DNA of 64,000 nt from an uncultured Saprospiraceae bacterium. Lineage in GTDB: Bacteria; Bacteroidota; Bacteroidia; Chitinophagales; Saprospiraceae. Made by a program: the position numbers and the translations under genes. Shown piece by piece: positions 28,161 through 39,214 of the stretch. The notes under the pieces were generated by a model. That model saw only the letters and a program-made list of their open reading frames with translations. It was not told the DNA's origin and ran no database searches. Position 1 is the stretch's first letter. Each line of letters opens with the position of its first letter. The stretch spans positions 1-64,000 of the forward strand of contig CALMSO010000010.1 in NCBI GenBank assembly GCA_937872385.1, read 5' to 3'.

Positions 28161-28964
28161 ATGATTGGTAATCAGCCGGATGCAAACATCAGGAAGGCGG
28201 TCTTCGCTTTCCTGATTTGCTTCATTTCTATTAAAATGGATGCACAACTCAACGAAAGTGATACGCTGGGTTTTCAAATGCGGGCAGGTATCAACGGCAT
28301 TTATCAGACTGGAAATGTGAATTTGGGTGTTTTGCGTACCCGCATAGAATTTTTCGCCAAACTTTCCTCAGATTTTAAGTTTAAAACGCAAAACAACACC
28401 TTGTATCAAGAATTTAGTAAACGCAAAGCCGATAATGATATTAATAGCCGAAATTATTTATATTACAAACCCGAAAGGCGCGTGTATCCTTTTATCATGG
28501 CTTATGCGCAAACGAATTTTAGACGACAAATCGCCAATCGTTTTTTCTCAGGTGCTGGCGTGACTTGGCAGCTTGCACAGCAACCGAAAGCAGTGTTCAA
28601 GCTATCGGGCAGCATGGTTTATGAAGCAACACGGTTTACAAATGATATTTTTAATGAACCTTATTACTCCGGTCGTAATGTTATTGCTATATGGCGTCCT
28701 ACGCTTTACATGGCTGGCGTACATAAAATAGCCGATGAAAAAATAAATATTCATTACAATGCCTCCTGGCAACCAGGCATAGACCAAGTGTCCAACCAAA
28801 GGCTTCAGGCGGAACTGGGCATAGACTGTGCGCTATGGAAAGGGCTGGCGCTCACGGCAAACTATCTCTACATCAACGAACAGATCGTGCCCGAAAAGGT
28901 ACTTCCGTATGATGGAATACTTACCTTTGGTATTGTTTGCCAATTCAAAAAAAACAATCGGTAG
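28161..28964 (+). CDS. DUF481-like outer-membrane protein
   Basis: A 267-residue protein with a signal peptide ending near DAQ (residue 29). The mature part has alternating strands such as MRAGINGIYQTGNVNLGVL, FKFKTQNNTLYQEF and a C-terminal aromatic strand ILTFGIVCQF, typical of small beta-barrels. The start TGNVNLGVLRTRIEF resembles the salt-induced DUF481 family. It is three bases upstream of the bestrophin gene. Role unknown; presumably an outer-membrane component of the operon's function. Confidence 0.7.
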   Translation: MIGNQPDANIRKAVFAFLICFISIKMDAQLNESDTLGFQMRAGINGIYQTGNVNLGVLRTRIEFFAKLSSDFKFKTQNNTLYQEFSKRKADNDINSRNYLYYKPERRVYPFIMAYAQTNFRRQIANRFFSGAGVTWQLAQQPKAVFKLSGSMVYEATRFTNDIFNEPYYSGRNVIAIWRPTLYMAGVHKIADEKINIHYNASWQPGIDQVSNQRLQAELGIDCALWKGLALTANYLYINEQIVPEKVLPYDGILTFGIVCQFKKNNR

Positions 28965-28967
28965 ATT

Positions 28968-29903
28968 ATGATACTCAAGCGAAATTTTAACCCAATTAAA
29001 GTAATACAATATGTAAAGATTGAACTGGCGGTTGCTATTATAATAACAATCGTCGTTTTTTTATTACACAGGCAAGGCATAACTACTATCGCGCTTCCGT
29101 TTTCCATTTCGGCTATTTTGGGCAGCGCGCTGGCTATTTTTATCGCTTTTCGCAATAATAGTTCTTATGGCCGATGGTGGGAAGCCCGTACGCTCTGGGG
29201 CGGCATCGTCAATTCCAGCCGGGTACTGGCGCGCTTGATTATTACATTTACGGATAGCCATGCACATCAGCCAAATTATAATAAAGAGCGCAGCGAGCAG
29301 TTCAAAAAAGACATGGTTTACAAAACAATCGCTTGGGTGCACGCTTTGCGGCTGCATTTGCGAAAACAAAATAACTGGCAGGAATTAAAGCCGCTATTAA
29401 ATGAGCAAGAATTTACAATCTTAGAAAACACACAAAACAAACCTAATTATTTACATTTGCTAATGGGTAAACAAATTTACGAAGCCATGGCCAACGGCAC
29501 CCTGGGTGGTTTTGACAGCTTTCAGATGGAAGGACAGTTGCTGGCTTTAGCCAATTATCAAGGGGGCTGCGAGCGGATAAAGAATACGCCGCTGTTAAGA
29601 CAATATGATTACTTTACACGGGTTTTTCTTTACACATTTATAGTACTTTTACCATTTTCTTTAATCGGCGATTTTACCAAAATGAATATAGCTTATTTAA
29701 TGATACCCGTTTCGTTGATTATTTCATTCGTATTTGCTGTTATCGGAAAGGTGGGTGAAGTAAATGAAGACCCATTTGAAAATAAAATAACGGACGTTCC
29801 GCTTTCTGCACTTTGCAATACTATTGAACGAGATTTGCGGGAAATGCTCGGCGACAGGAATTTGCCAAAAAAATTAGAACCTGAAAATGGTTATTTATTT
29901 TAA
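28968..29903 (+). CDS. Bestrophin-family anion channel
   Basis: A 311-residue inner-membrane protein. Two N-terminal hydrophobic segments (about 18-40 and 45-65) flank the bestrophin signature FRNNSSYGRWWEAR, followed by WGGIVNSSRVLARL. A second pair of membrane helices lies around 220-265 and is followed by DPFENKITDVPLSALC, matching the conserved DPFG-like segment. Prokaryotic homologues form pentameric channels. The next gene starts within its stop codon (TAATG). Confidence 0.9.
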   Translation: MILKRNFNPIKVIQYVKIELAVAIIITIVVFLLHRQGITTIALPFSISAILGSALAIFIAFRNNSSYGRWWEARTLWGGIVNSSRVLARLIITFTDSHAHQPNYNKERSEQFKKDMVYKTIAWVHALRLHLRKQNNWQELKPLLNEQEFTILENTQNKPNYLHLLMGKQIYEAMANGTLGGFDSFQMEGQLLALANYQGGCERIKNTPLLRQYDYFTRVFLYTFIVLLPFSLIGDFTKMNIAYLMIPVSLIISFVFAVIGKVGEVNEDPFENKITDVPLSALCNTIERDLREMLGDRNLPKKLEPENGYLF

Positions 29904-30517
29904 TGAATAATTTGAATCAAATACCCACCAGCAGAATAGAAGCCTTTAGTGATGGGGTAATCGCCATCATTATCACGGTGATGGTTTTTGATTTAAAATT
30001 GCAGGAAATACCCACCGATAAAACAGTTTGGGGTGAGCTATTGAAATTGGCTCCAAAATTTATTTCCTACGCAATCAGTTTCTTGGTGCTTTCCATTATG
30101 TGGGTTAATCATCATCAATTATTTCATCAAATAAAACATACCGACGGAAAATTACTTTGGTATAGTATTCATTTACTTTTCTGGATGAGCATCATTCCGT
30201 TTGGCACGAACTTCATTGGCGCGAATCCCCTACTATGGCAGGCTTCTCTCTTTTATGGCATCATATTTTTTATGTGTTCGCTATCGTTTACTTTGCTTCG
30301 AAGTTATGTTATTAACAAAAAATTATTACATGATACCATCCATCAACTGGCGCATACAAAAATTCAACGCAAAAATCGCATCGCTATGGCTGCTTATGTA
30401 TTAGCCGCAACATTAAGTATGGTCTCCGTTTATATATCATTCGTATTATTTATAATAGTGCCAGCAATGTATTTTATGCCTGAAAAAATTATTCACTTTA
30501 ATAATAACGAACCATGA
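29903..30517 (+). CDS. TMEM175-like potassium channel family protein (DUF1211)
   Basis: A 204-residue six-helix membrane protein with the family signature RIEAFSDGVIAI (R11, F15-S16-D17-G18) in the first helix and MWVNHHQLF after the third. Bacterial members form tetrameric K+ channels. It overlaps bestrophin by one base and the following oxidoreductase by four, so the operon places an anion and a cation channel side by side. Confidence 0.88.
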   Translation: MNNLNQIPTSRIEAFSDGVIAIIITVMVFDLKLQEIPTDKTVWGELLKLAPKFISYAISFLVLSIMWVNHHQLFHQIKHTDGKLLWYSIHLLFWMSIIPFGTNFIGANPLLWQASLFYGIIFFMCSLSFTLLRSYVINKKLLHDTIHQLAHTKIQRKNRIAMAAYVLAATLSMVSVYISFVLFIIVPAMYFMPEKIIHFNNNEP

Positions 30518-31125
30518 AAATAGCCATCATAGGTACGGGCAATGTAGGCGGGGCCTTGGCCACTAAATGGGCTCAAAAAGGGCATGATATTTACCTCGGT
30601 GTACAGGATTTACACAACTTCAAAGGGCGGGCACTGCTGCAAAACCCCAACACCCGCGCTATGTCTATTGCTGAAGCGGCGTTACAATCGGAAGTAATAT
30701 TGATAGCAACACCACCCGCGGCCATTTTTTCCATTATATCAGCATTGGGCGATGTGCATGGCAAAACCATGATAGATGCGACCAACAGCGTGCGCCAGGC
30801 TCCTGCCCCCTACCCGACGGTGTATCATTGCCTCGCCGACCAAACGAATGCTGAGGTGGTTAAATGCTTCAACACGACCGGTTTTGAAAATATGCTTGAC
30901 CCCGTGTATCATGGCGAAGGGATAGATATGTTCATGGCGGGCGACAGCGCAGCGGGAAAAGCCATTGCTGAGAAATTAGCCTTAGATGCTGGCTTTGGCA
31001 CCTGCCTTGACTTTGGGAAAGCCGACAAGGTTGAGCTGTTAGAAAAATTTGCCTTAGCGTGGATCAACTTAGCCATTATGCAAGGGCAGGGCCGCAATCT
31101 CGCTTTCAAAGTGGTGCGAAGGTAA
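30514..31125 (+). CDS. F420-type NADP oxidoreductase-like protein
   Basis: A 203-residue Rossmann protein with MKIAIIGTGNVGGALATKW (GxGxxG) and a central DATNSV motif, as in the F420-dependent NADP reductase/FNO-like family. Many bacterial members do not use F420, so the cofactor is uncertain. Last gene of the DJ-1 operon (ATGA overlap with the TMEM175-like gene). Its stop lies 14 bases from the convergent uvrB stop. Confidence 0.85.
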   Translation: MKIAIIGTGNVGGALATKWAQKGHDIYLGVQDLHNFKGRALLQNPNTRAMSIAEAALQSEVILIATPPAAIFSIISALGDVHGKTMIDATNSVRQAPAPYPTVYHCLADQTNAEVVKCFNTTGFENMLDPVYHGEGIDMFMAGDSAAGKAIAEKLALDAGFGTCLDFGKADKVELLEKFALAWINLAIMQGQGRNLAFKVVRR

Positions 31126-31139
31126 GAAAAACCTGCTCC

Positions 31140-33161
<2,022 letters not shown>

Positions 33162-33213
33162 AGTAGAAGATTTGGGATCGTGAAATGGATGCTAAGCAAA
33201 GATTTACTAATAT

Positions 33214-33366
33214 TATGCTTAAAATTCGTTTTTGAAATCGAAAATAGCCAGCTTTGGGTGCTCACAAAGCATTTTTTGAACTGCATCGCAGCGCTACAGC
33301 GCGAAAAAAGCAAAGTGAGGGTTCCATAGATGAACATTTGCAGACCAAAGGATGAAATGTAAACAT
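33214..33366. repeat. MITE-like repeat, copy 1
   Basis: About 153 bases similar to 33533-33692. Shared words include GCATTTTTTGAACTGCATCG, GAACATTTGCAGACC and GGATGAAAT. The ends TATGCTTAAAATT and (reversed) TATGTTTACATTT form an imperfect terminal inverted repeat. It lies in the 595-base uvrB/SPOR-gene interval; nothing else is recognised there. Confidence 0.8.
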
Positions 33367-33532
33367 AATCTAAATCCTGAAGATTCAGCAAATCCAAATC
33401 AGGCGTGCGTAACCTTTGCTGACAACAAAATCCTTTTATGAACACCCAATAACGACTCTGGGTTTTGGGTTTTAACAAAAAGTTTTAAAAAAACTGCCCG
33501 CAGTAAAAAATTTATGGTGTTTCAGTCAAGAA

Positions 33533-33692
33533 TATGTTTAAAATTGGTTTTTAAAGTCGAAAATGGTCAGCTTTGGGGTGCTCTCGAAGCATTTTTTGAA
33601 CTGCATCGCAGCGCTACGGGGCGAGAAAAAGGCAAATTGAGGTTCTTTTAGACGAACATTTGCAGACCCCAAAAGGATGAAATTTAAACATG
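33533..33692. repeat. MITE-like repeat, copy 2
   Basis: Direct second copy. Its ends ATGTTTAAAATT and (reversed) ATGTTTAAATTT are terminal inverted repeats of about 12 bases, and an inner pair CTTTGGGGTG / ACCCCAAAAG is also inverted, so the element could fold into a long hairpin. No coding potential. Confidence 0.8.
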
Positions 33693-33756
33693 CTCTTATC
33701 GGCTTTTTTGCAAATTGCAGAAAATAACGTTAAATTGCTAACAAAAAACAATTGCT

Positions 33757-34278
33757 ATGTCGAGATTAGATTATGTAACGATTGCGATTATCGTGGTTTG
33801 TGCCGTTGCTTTAGGATTTATTATTTGGCGAACAGTCGGCAAGTCAAAGGAAAGTACAGAAGCACAAACCGGCACGGAGAATACGCTGCAGGATTATGAT
33901 TACGATTATTATGAAGATACCACCCAAATACTTCCTCCCACAGAAGACTATGCGGACGAAACAGCGCTGGAGCCGGTAGCGCCCGCTACGCAGCCTACCC
34001 GCCCTACCGAAATGGATGACCGCCCCACCACTACTGCCCGCAGCGACGGCAGTTTTTTGGTACTGGCTGGCTCTTTCAAAGTAAAAACCAACGCCGAAAA
34101 CGAAGCGCAACGCCTGCGGGGCATGGGCTATAGCAATGCTTCTGCCGAGATATTCGACCGTGGGGCCTTTGCCGTGGTGCTGGTGGATCGGTTCAATAGT
34201 GTGGGCGAGGCACGTCAGTTGGTACAAGAGCTAAAAGGCAAGGGTGTAGAAGCTTACGTGCAGGAGCGCCGCAACTGA
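33757..34278 (+). CDS. Membrane-anchored SPOR-domain protein
   Basis: A 173-residue protein with one N-terminal membrane helix (about 7-24, VTIAIIVVCAVALGFIIW), an acidic Tyr/Asp/Pro-rich linker (about 45-90) and a C-terminal SPOR domain (about 97-173, SFLVLAGSFKVKTNAENEAQRLRGMGY). This is the architecture of division-associated proteins that bind glycan strands at the septum. It is monocistronic and ends 18 bases from the convergent Nudix gene. Confidence 0.85.
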   Translation: MSRLDYVTIAIIVVCAVALGFIIWRTVGKSKESTEAQTGTENTLQDYDYDYYEDTTQILPPTEDYADETALEPVAPATQPTRPTEMDDRPTTTARSDGSFLVLAGSFKVKTNAENEAQRLRGMGYSNASAEIFDRGAFAVVLVDRFNSVGEARQLVQELKGKGVEAYVQERRN

Positions 34279-34296
34279 GCAATGGCTGCCGTGGGA

Positions 34297-34851
34297 TTAG
34301 AAAAATTCCTGGCGCGCAAAGAACAGTAGCAGTGCATTGACGGTGTGCGGATGTTGAAACCAGCCGGTGCGCCAGCGTTGATACACTTGGGCTATGGGTA
34401 GGGTTTCCACTTTCAAATCTTCGCCGGTATCGAGGCTGAGCGCGTGCGTAAGCGTCACATTTTCAGCCAAATAGTGATGAATGAAATTTGTCATAAATAC
34501 CGGATTGGAGGGGATACTGCCGAGGTGCGCCCATTGCCCACCGGAGTAGCCGGTCTCTTCGCGTAGTTCGCGGGGCGCAGCCTGCGCATGGTCTTCGCCG
34601 GGGTCCACGAGGCCGCCGGGTAGCTCCAAGATTTCCGTACTTGTGCCGAAGCGATATTGCCGCACGAAAAGCATCTGCTGGTCAGGCGTGGTGGCTACTA
34701 CGTTGGCTGCGTCGGGGCTTTCGAGCACAATCATGCGCTCGGTAATGCCATTGCGTGGATTTTGCATCCAGTCGAAGCGTGCCCGAAACAGCTTGAGGTC
34801 GGCAAGTACTTCTGATTGGACGCGCTGCCAGCGGGCAGTTGATTCGGGCAT
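34297..34851 (-). CDS. Nudix hydrolase, ADP-ribose pyrophosphatase-like
   Basis: A 184-residue protein from the ATG at 34851 (MPESTARWQRVQSE). A perfect Nudix box GX5EX7REUXEEXGU runs from G80 to Y102 (E86, R94-E95, E98-E99, G101). The preceding LFVRQYRFGTSTEILELPGG is typical of ADP-ribose pyrophosphatases. The open frame extends 38 codons further, but that stretch is an AT-rich intergenic sequence after the LEA-like gene. Substrate is inferred only from family resemblance. Confidence 0.88.
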   Translation of the reverse strand: MPESTARWQRVQSEVLADLKLFRARFDWMQNPRNGITERMIVLESPDAANVVATTPDQQMLFVRQYRFGTSTEILELPGGLVDPGEDHAQAAPRELREETGYSGGQWAHLGSIPSNPVFMTNFIHHYLAENVTLTHALSLDTGEDLKVETLPIAQVYQRWRTGWFQHPHTVNALLLFFARQEFF

Positions 34852-34933
34852 AAGCGGCAGCTTTTTAGAAAAAAATAGAATATAAATTTTTGATTTCCAA
34901 TTGGTTATGCTTGATTTAATAGAAAAAACAGAA

Positions 34934-35833
34934 TTACTCTTTATCATCAATAATCGCATCGTCAATCAATTCGTCGCCGTCGCCGTCGAGGTCTTCAAAC
35001 CCCGGTACCGTGCCTTCCTTTTTGCGTGGCTGAAAATCGGGGTCGGGTCGCAGCTCCAATTTATCTTCGTTTTTATCGCCATGATAATCTCCTGCGGCGT
35101 AGCGGTTGGCTTTGTCAAAAAAACTGTCGAATCCGCCTAATGTGCTACCGGCGCTTTTGTCAGCGGCTTTGGCTTGGTCGGCAGTGCGTTGGCGGAGGGC
35201 TTCGGCCTCTTTGGTCATTTCTTCAAGCGACTCTTTTTCGGCTTCTTGCTGGGCTTTTTCAATCAAGTCGCCTACCTTATCCCGAATTTTAGCACCTGCC
35301 TCCTTAGCCCGCTCTAAAGCTTCGCCACCTTTTTCGAGAATTTTGCCGCCAAGGTCTTCGGCCACTTCCTTGAACTTTTCGCCCGCTTCCGCTGATTTTT
35401 CCAATACCTGACCACCAATTTTTTCTGCGGCATCTAATACACGCGCGCCAGTTTCCTCGGCTGTTTTCAGCACTTTTTCACCGGTTTTGCTTACAAAATC
35501 ATCCGCTTTATCGGGCATTTCTTCTTTGCCAAACTCTTTGGCGAAGCCCGTAGAAGCTGGGTCACCAGGCTCGGCAATGGGTTCTGATTCCGGTTTTTTT
35601 TCCTGCATCTTTTCGGCATCCGACCAGATTTTGTCGGTAATGTCCTCCACTCTGTCTTTCGTTTTATCGTACCATTCGCCTGCCTTCTCCGAGGCTTTTT
35701 CCACGAAAGCACCGGATTTTTCCGACCACTCTTCGCCGAGTTCTTTGCCGGTTTCTACCGCTTTATCTGCTGCTGATTTGGCTACTGCTTTGGCGCCAAA
35801 CAGGATTTTCCGAAGATCATTGAGCATGCTCAT
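34934..35833 (-). CDS. LEA/apolipophorin-like amphipathic helical protein
   Basis: A 299-residue soluble protein, almost entirely Ala/Glu/Lys-rich helix. Roughly 11-residue repeats recur between residues about 95 and 200 (GEKVLKTAEETGARVLDAAE, GGQVLEKSAEAGEKFKEVAE, GGKILEKGGEALERAKEAG). The C-terminus is acidic (DLDGDGDELIDDAIIDD). No signal peptide. Such proteins resemble desiccation-linked LEA group 3 proteins and lipid-binding apolipoproteins; a protective role under water stress is inference, but it fits the nearby disaccharide genes. The ATG at 35833 is chosen over a codon 54 bases upstream. Confidence 0.75.
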   Translation of the reverse strand: MSMLNDLRKILFGAKAVAKSAADKAVETGKELGEEWSEKSGAFVEKASEKAGEWYDKTKDRVEDITDKIWSDAEKMQEKKPESEPIAEPGDPASTGFAKEFGKEEMPDKADDFVSKTGEKVLKTAEETGARVLDAAEKIGGQVLEKSAEAGEKFKEVAEDLGGKILEKGGEALERAKEAGAKIRDKVGDLIEKAQQEAEKESLEEMTKEAEALRQRTADQAKAADKSAGSTLGGFDSFFDKANRYAAGDYHGDKNEDKLELRPDPDFQPRKKEGTVPGFEDLDGDGDELIDDAIIDDKE

Positions 35834-35954
35834 AATCAATATTTTAATGGTGATGGGTTTGGTCTGACTGTATTTTTGTATTGACAAGCCTCAAATTACG
35901 AAAAAAGGCAGGGAATGGAAAACTTTTTTCGACAGAAAGCGCCATTTAAAGGCT

Positions 35955-36323
35955 TCAGCTTTCCTGCTCAAAAGTGCTGATCCAGGCATTCCAGCCGCCG
36001 TCGAGGTGATAGACTTGCCGAAAACCGCCATTGCGCATCAGCGTACCTGTGCGCACGCTGCGTCGGCTGGTGCGGCAATAAATGAAGTAAGCACGGGCGG
36101 GGTCGAGTTGCTCCATGCGCTCCCAGAATTGTTCGCCGAGGTAATCAATATTGACAGCGCCAGGGATATGCCCCGTAGCAAATTCTTCGGGGGTGCGCAC
36201 ATCAATGACGACCGCGTCGGGGGTATCGCGTAGCGCTTGCCGAAATTCGGCCGGAGTGAGGTTGTTGAGGCGTTGCTTGAGCAATTGCCAGCGTGGAATT
36301 TCACAGACAGTATTATTGGACAT
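35955..36323 (-). CDS. Rhodanese-like sulfurtransferase
   Basis: A 122-residue single rhodanese domain with VVIDVRTPEEFATGHIPGA and active-site loop C83-RTSRRS (IYCRTSRRS). The cysteine is present, so persulfide transfer is likely. No export signal. It lies between the LEA-like gene and nadE, not in an evident operon. Confidence 0.9.
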   Translation of the reverse strand: MSNNTVCEIPRWQLLKQRLNNLTPAEFRQALRDTPDAVVIDVRTPEEFATGHIPGAVNIDYLGEQFWERMEQLDPARAYFIYCRTSRRSVRTGTLMRNGGFRQVYHLDGGWNAWISTFEQES

Positions 36324-36394
36324 AATTTGAGCGAATTAAACATTCTACCTACAAATATATGGTTTCTTTTGGCAGGATGCAAGGGCGTAATTGG

Positions 36395-38032
36395 TCACGA
36401 CAAATACTTCCCGACAATCGGCATCCGGCGGCCCACGCCAAAGGCCTTAGCCGACACACGCAGCACGGGCGCGGTCTGGTGGCGCTTGAATTCGTTGATA
36501 TTTACTAACCGTAGCACACGCCGCACCAATGCTTCATCGAAGCCCATGGCAATTAGCTCCTGCGGCCCATGCCGCTGCTCAATGTATTGATACAGAATGG
36601 GGTCGAGCAGGCCGTATTCCGGCAGGCTGTCGCTGTCTTTTTGGTCGGGGCGCAGCTCGGCGGAGGGCGGCTTCAGGAGGGTGTTTTCCGGGATGACTTC
36701 GCCGTCTTTATTGATGTAACGCGCCAGTTCATATACCTCAGTTTTATATACATCGCCGATGACCGACAAGCCGCCGCACATATCGCCATAGAGCGTGCCG
36801 TAGCCTACCGCCATTTCACTTTTATTGCTGGTATTCAGTAAGATGTTGCCAAATTTATTGGAAAAAGCCATTAGAATCATACCTCGGATGCGCGCCTGGA
36901 TGTTTTCTTCGGTAATATCGAAAGGCAGTCCAAAAAAATGCGGCTTGAGCGCCTCGATGTACGTTTCGTAAATATTTTCAATAGGTATAATATCGTATTG
37001 AATTCCAAGCTTTTGTGCCAATGCGCGCGCGTCATTCACCGAATGGTCGGACGAAAACTGCGAAGGCATCAGCACGGCGCGTACCTGGTCTGGGCCGAGG
37101 GCACGCGCAGCCAGCACGGCGGTCACTGCCGAATCAATACCGCCTGACAAACCCAAAATGGCGGTACGCAGGCCGCTCTTGCGGAAATAGTCGCGTACCC
37201 CTAATACCAAGGCATCGTGCATGAGGCGATACTTTTCGCGGGGTTGGGCCACTTCGCGGTTGCCCTGAGCTACTTCAGCCAGATCGTAGATGCGCAAGCA
37301 ATCTTCAAAATAGGGCATTTCATCAAATACTTGACCCTTGGGCGAGAGCACCAGCGAGCCGCCATCGAAAATGATTTCGGTGTAGGCACCCACTTGATTT
37401 ACATAAAACATCGGCAGGCCGTAGCGCTCTACATTGGCGCGTATGACGTGCAGGCGCTCTTCCGCGTGGTCGCAAGCAAAAGGCGAGGCCGAAATATTGA
37501 TCATCAAATCGGGCTGCTGCCCCATGAGCTTATCCATCGGTACAATGGTGTAAAGCGGATTTTCGTTACCCAGATTCCAAATGTCTTCGCAAATGGTGAG
37601 TGCAATGCGCTTACCCATGAATTCAATGACCTGAAACTCGGTTGCCGGTTCAAAATAGCGATATTCATCAAAAATATCATACGTAGGCAGTAGCACTTTA
37701 TGTTGTACCTGCCGGATGGCACCGTTTTCGAGAAAATAGGCGGAGTTGTACAAATCTTTGCCATCGAGCACTGGATTGCGGGTGGGCGCGCCCACAATGA
37801 TAGCGATGCCTTGCGCGGCCTGCGCCAGTTGCTGCACCGAAGCCTCGCAGCGCCGGATGAAGTCGTCGAACTCTAAGAAGTCGCGCGGGGGGTAGCCGCA
37901 CACCGCCAGCTCCGAAAAGCAGATCAAATCGGCGTTTTGTATTTTGGCCTGCGCTACGGCGGCGAGCATTTTGGTGAGATTGCCTTCAAAATCACCAATG
38001 TGAAAATCTAATTGTGCGATGGCTATTTTCAT
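36395..38032 (-). CDS. nadE: Glutamine-dependent NAD+ synthetase
   Basis: A 545-residue two-domain enzyme for the last step of NAD synthesis. The N-terminal nitrilase-like glutaminase (1 to about 255) has FSELAVCGYPPRDF and the nucleophile Cys in LTICEDIW. The C-terminal synthetase has the pyrophosphate loop LGLSGGIDSAVTA and LLNTSNKSEMAVGYGTLYGD. A good promoter precedes it. Together with nadD and nadC at 56-60 kb it covers three NAD steps. Confidence 0.96.
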   Translation of the reverse strand: MKIAIAQLDFHIGDFEGNLTKMLAAVAQAKIQNADLICFSELAVCGYPPRDFLEFDDFIRRCEASVQQLAQAAQGIAIIVGAPTRNPVLDGKDLYNSAYFLENGAIRQVQHKVLLPTYDIFDEYRYFEPATEFQVIEFMGKRIALTICEDIWNLGNENPLYTIVPMDKLMGQQPDLMINISASPFACDHAEERLHVIRANVERYGLPMFYVNQVGAYTEIIFDGGSLVLSPKGQVFDEMPYFEDCLRIYDLAEVAQGNREVAQPREKYRLMHDALVLGVRDYFRKSGLRTAILGLSGGIDSAVTAVLAARALGPDQVRAVLMPSQFSSDHSVNDARALAQKLGIQYDIIPIENIYETYIEALKPHFFGLPFDITEENIQARIRGMILMAFSNKFGNILLNTSNKSEMAVGYGTLYGDMCGGLSVIGDVYKTEVYELARYINKDGEVIPENTLLKPPSAELRPDQKDSDSLPEYGLLDPILYQYIEQRHGPQELIAMGFDEALVRRVLRLVNINEFKRHQTAPVLRVSAKAFGVGRRMPIVGKYLS

Positions 38033-38099
38033 CGTATGTGTATGAATGAATGTTGGCAGTTGTCTAACTGCTTTTTTAAGACGAAAAGTATTCTGATAA

Positions 38100-38131
38100 C
38101 AAAGGTAAGTGGGCTTAGTTTTAAAAACAAA
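38100..38131 (-). promoter_or_regulatory. nadE: nadE promoter
   Basis: On the minus strand TTTG (38131-38128), 20 bases, then TACCTTTG (38107-38100), about 68 bases before the nadE ATG. A complete Bacteroidota-type promoter. Confidence 0.65.
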
Positions 38132-38194
38132 CTAAGCTGATAGCAATTTTACATCCTGTGCCGCAAGTGCAGGGAGCCGATTATATACAGTTTT

Positions 38195-39118
38195 TTACAA
38201 TGCCTGAACCGTAGCGCGCGCGCCGGTTTGGTAATCCGTAGGTTGAAAATTAAAGCGCTGCTCAAATTTGCTGCTGTCGAGAAAATAATCGCGGTCGAAT
38301 TGATAAATCATTTCGTGTACTTCGCGCATGAAGGGTACAAAGATGCCGAGCATGCCCAGCATCCACTTGGGCAGTACGCTGTATTTGGGCACAGCGATCC
38401 CCATCTCGCGGGCAAAAAGCTCCAGCCATTCGCGCTGGGTCAAGGTATCCGGGTGGGTAGGCATGTGCCATATCTGATTGTAGGCGTCGGGGGTATTGCC
38501 GAGTATGGCGGTGGCCTTAGCTGCGTCGGGGGTGTAGGTATAGGAGTGCTTTTTGTCGGCGGCTCCGAGAATAGTGACGCGCTTGCCCTGTTTTAAGGGC
38601 TTGGCAATGGTTTCAATGAGAAAACTGGTCGTGTTGCCTGGTCCGTAAAAATCGGCGCCCCGTGCAATCAAAGCTTGAATGCGGCCGGCCTCCACCGCTT
38701 CGAAAATCATTTCTACCAACTGCTTGCGCACGGTGCCTTTTTTGCTCGGCGGATGCATGGGCGCATCTTCGGTCATGTGCGGAATGGCTTTTATATCATA
38801 CATATACACATTGTCAAAAAATACCATTTTAGCATTGTGCCGTTCACAAGCTTCAATCATCTGTTGTATAAAAGGCGGCCATACCTTGCGCCATTCGTGA
38901 ATATTGTACGCAAACCCAATAGTGATATAGACCACCTCTGAGCCGGCCACGGCCCGATCTATATCTTTGAAGTCCAGTAGATTAGCGGCGAGCAACTCAT
39001 CGTCGGGATGCACCGCTTTCGGATTGCGACTGACCAACCGGACGCGGTCGGTGTAGTGCCTCAGTTCCTTTGCCAAAGGTGTGCCAATAGCGCCATTAGC
39101 GCCGATGATGGTTTGCAT
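38195..39118 (-). CDS. NAD(P)-dependent SDR/epimerase-like protein
   Basis: A 307-residue extended short-chain dehydrogenase. The cofactor loop is GANGAIG (6-12), followed by the VRLVSRNP segment that suggests NADP. VYMYD takes the place of the usual YxxxK region. Related atypical SDRs include NmrA-like and epimerase proteins whose substrates are unknown. It is 97 bases downstream of the glycosyltransferase gene in the same direction and may belong to the same transcript. Confidence 0.8.
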   Translation of the reverse strand: MQTIIGANGAIGTPLAKELRHYTDRVRLVSRNPKAVHPDDELLAANLLDFKDIDRAVAGSEVVYITIGFAYNIHEWRKVWPPFIQQMIEACERHNAKMVFFDNVYMYDIKAIPHMTEDAPMHPPSKKGTVRKQLVEMIFEAVEAGRIQALIARGADFYGPGNTTSFLIETIAKPLKQGKRVTILGAADKKHSYTYTPDAAKATAILGNTPDAYNQIWHMPTHPDTLTQREWLELFAREMGIAVPKYSVLPKWMLGMLGIFVPFMREVHEMIYQFDRDYFLDSSKFEQRFNFQPTDYQTGARATVQAL

Positions 39119-39214
39119 AAAGCTTTATTTCGGAGGTTATAAAATAGGTAATCCAAGCAAAAAAAGCATCCGCACAAGATAATAGTTGAGGCTGACAATT
39201 TTGATAAAAAATAC

